Positions 63,835 through 64,000 of a DNA stretch of 64,000 bases are shown piece after piece. Each line of letters opens with the position of its first letter. Within the stretch, counting starts at the first letter, position 1. The notes below the pieces were generated by a model that saw nothing but the letters and a program-made list of their open reading frames with translations, searched no databases and was not told the origin of the DNA. This DNA comes from Hydrocarboniphaga daqingensis (GTDB taxonomy: Bacteria; Pseudomonadota; Gammaproteobacteria; Nevskiales; Nevskiaceae): the NCBI RefSeq assembly GCF_900129825.1, contig NZ_FQWZ01000006.1, forward strand, positions 207,674 through 271,673, written 5' to 3'. Position numbers and translations under genes: made by a program.

Positions 63835-64000
63835 TCACAGGCGCCGGTGCTTGAGCGCCGGCAGCGTGCTGCGCACCTGGCGCAAGCGGTCAAAGTCCAG
63901 ATCAGCCAGCACCACGCCCGGCGTGTCGTCGGTGCGCTGCGCCAGGATCGCGCCCCAGGCATCGACGATCATCGTATGGCCCCAGGTGCGGCGGCCGCTG
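63835..64000 (-). CDS. carbon-nitrogen hydrolase (nitrilase family), C-terminal part
   Basis: The last ~54 residues of a gene that continues beyond 64000. The sequence SGRRTWGHTMIVDAWGAIL ... GVVLADLDFDRLRQVRSTLPALKHRRL matches the C-terminal end of nitrilase-like omega-amidase/deaminated-glutathione amidases (the GHS/TMIVDPWG block and the LP.L.HRR end). Active-site Glu, Lys and Cys are outside the window. It lies 65 bp upstream of tldD on the same strand, the usual order. Confidence 0.85.
   Translation of the reverse strand, partial: SGRRTWGHTMIVDAWGAILAQRTDDTPGVVLADLDFDRLRQVRSTLPALKHRRL

Overview
The window reads as chromosomal DNA of a high-G+C Gammaproteobacterium. The evidence is the gene set and its order: rsmD-coaD-YfhL-type ferredoxin, TldD next to a nitrilase, ExbB-ExbD-ExbD-TonB, TesB, FadE-like and MmgC/FadE-type acyl-CoA dehydrogenases, and CioAB-type cytochrome bd. 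A lineage near Nevskiales/Xanthomonadales is a guess from gene content and the very G+C-rich codon use. No rRNA, tRNA or CRISPR array was seen.

Layout. 1-12.2 kb: the end of a PAPS-reductase-like gene, a Cache/GAF-type membrane sensor, a TVP38 membrane protein, two metallophosphoesterases, a serine hydrolase lipoprotein, an MBL-fold hydrolase, an HI0933-type flavoprotein, an SDR, an inositol-phosphatase-like enzyme, a bacterial HMG-CoA reductase and a uracil/hypoxanthine-DNA glycosylase. 12.2-24.7 kb: an acyl-CoA dehydrogenase, PanE-like reductase, class IV aminotransferase-like protein, ABC-F ATPase, secreted esterase, a DUF4197 lipoprotein, then a sigma-54 activator immediately upstream of cydAB, with a near-consensus -24/-12 promoter between them. 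24.7-38.9 kb: pirin, azoreductase, a TetR gene divergent from an SDR-hydrolase pair with two palindromic operators, an M1 aminopeptidase and TesB, a degenerate FadE-like protein, a 979-residue ATPase-regulator, and XthA. 38.9-45.4 kb: two minus-strand operons, exbB-exbD-exbD-tonB and rsmD-coaD-symporter-ferredoxin-ggt.

45.4-61.7 kb is a genomic island of visibly lower G+C. Its core is a probable anti-phage system: a cytosine-C5 DNA methyltransferase divergent from a tight three-gene unit that encodes a 1070-residue unrecognised protein, a 2112-residue DUF1998-type helicase and a NERD-nuclease/UvrD-type helicase. The two large genes best fit Druantia type III (DruH-DruE). The methyltransferase recalls DruM of type II, and the NERD-helicase looks like an extra component. 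Next come a decayed IS3-family element with exact 16-bp terminal repeats and three small orphan genes on the minus strand. Two of these end in TAA codons that lie inside attC-like core sites, so this stretch may be a remnant integron cassette array without an integrase. The chromosome resumes at 61.7 kb with a membrane protein gene, tldD and the end of a nitrilase gene.

Themes: lipid/acyl-CoA metabolism recurs (two dehydrogenase homologues, TesB, HMG-CoA reductase, SDRs, hydrolases). Respiration under special conditions is represented by the sigma-54-controlled cyanide-insensitive oxidase. The island supplies defence and recombination functions. All functional calls rest on motif recognition by eye; no database search was possible.
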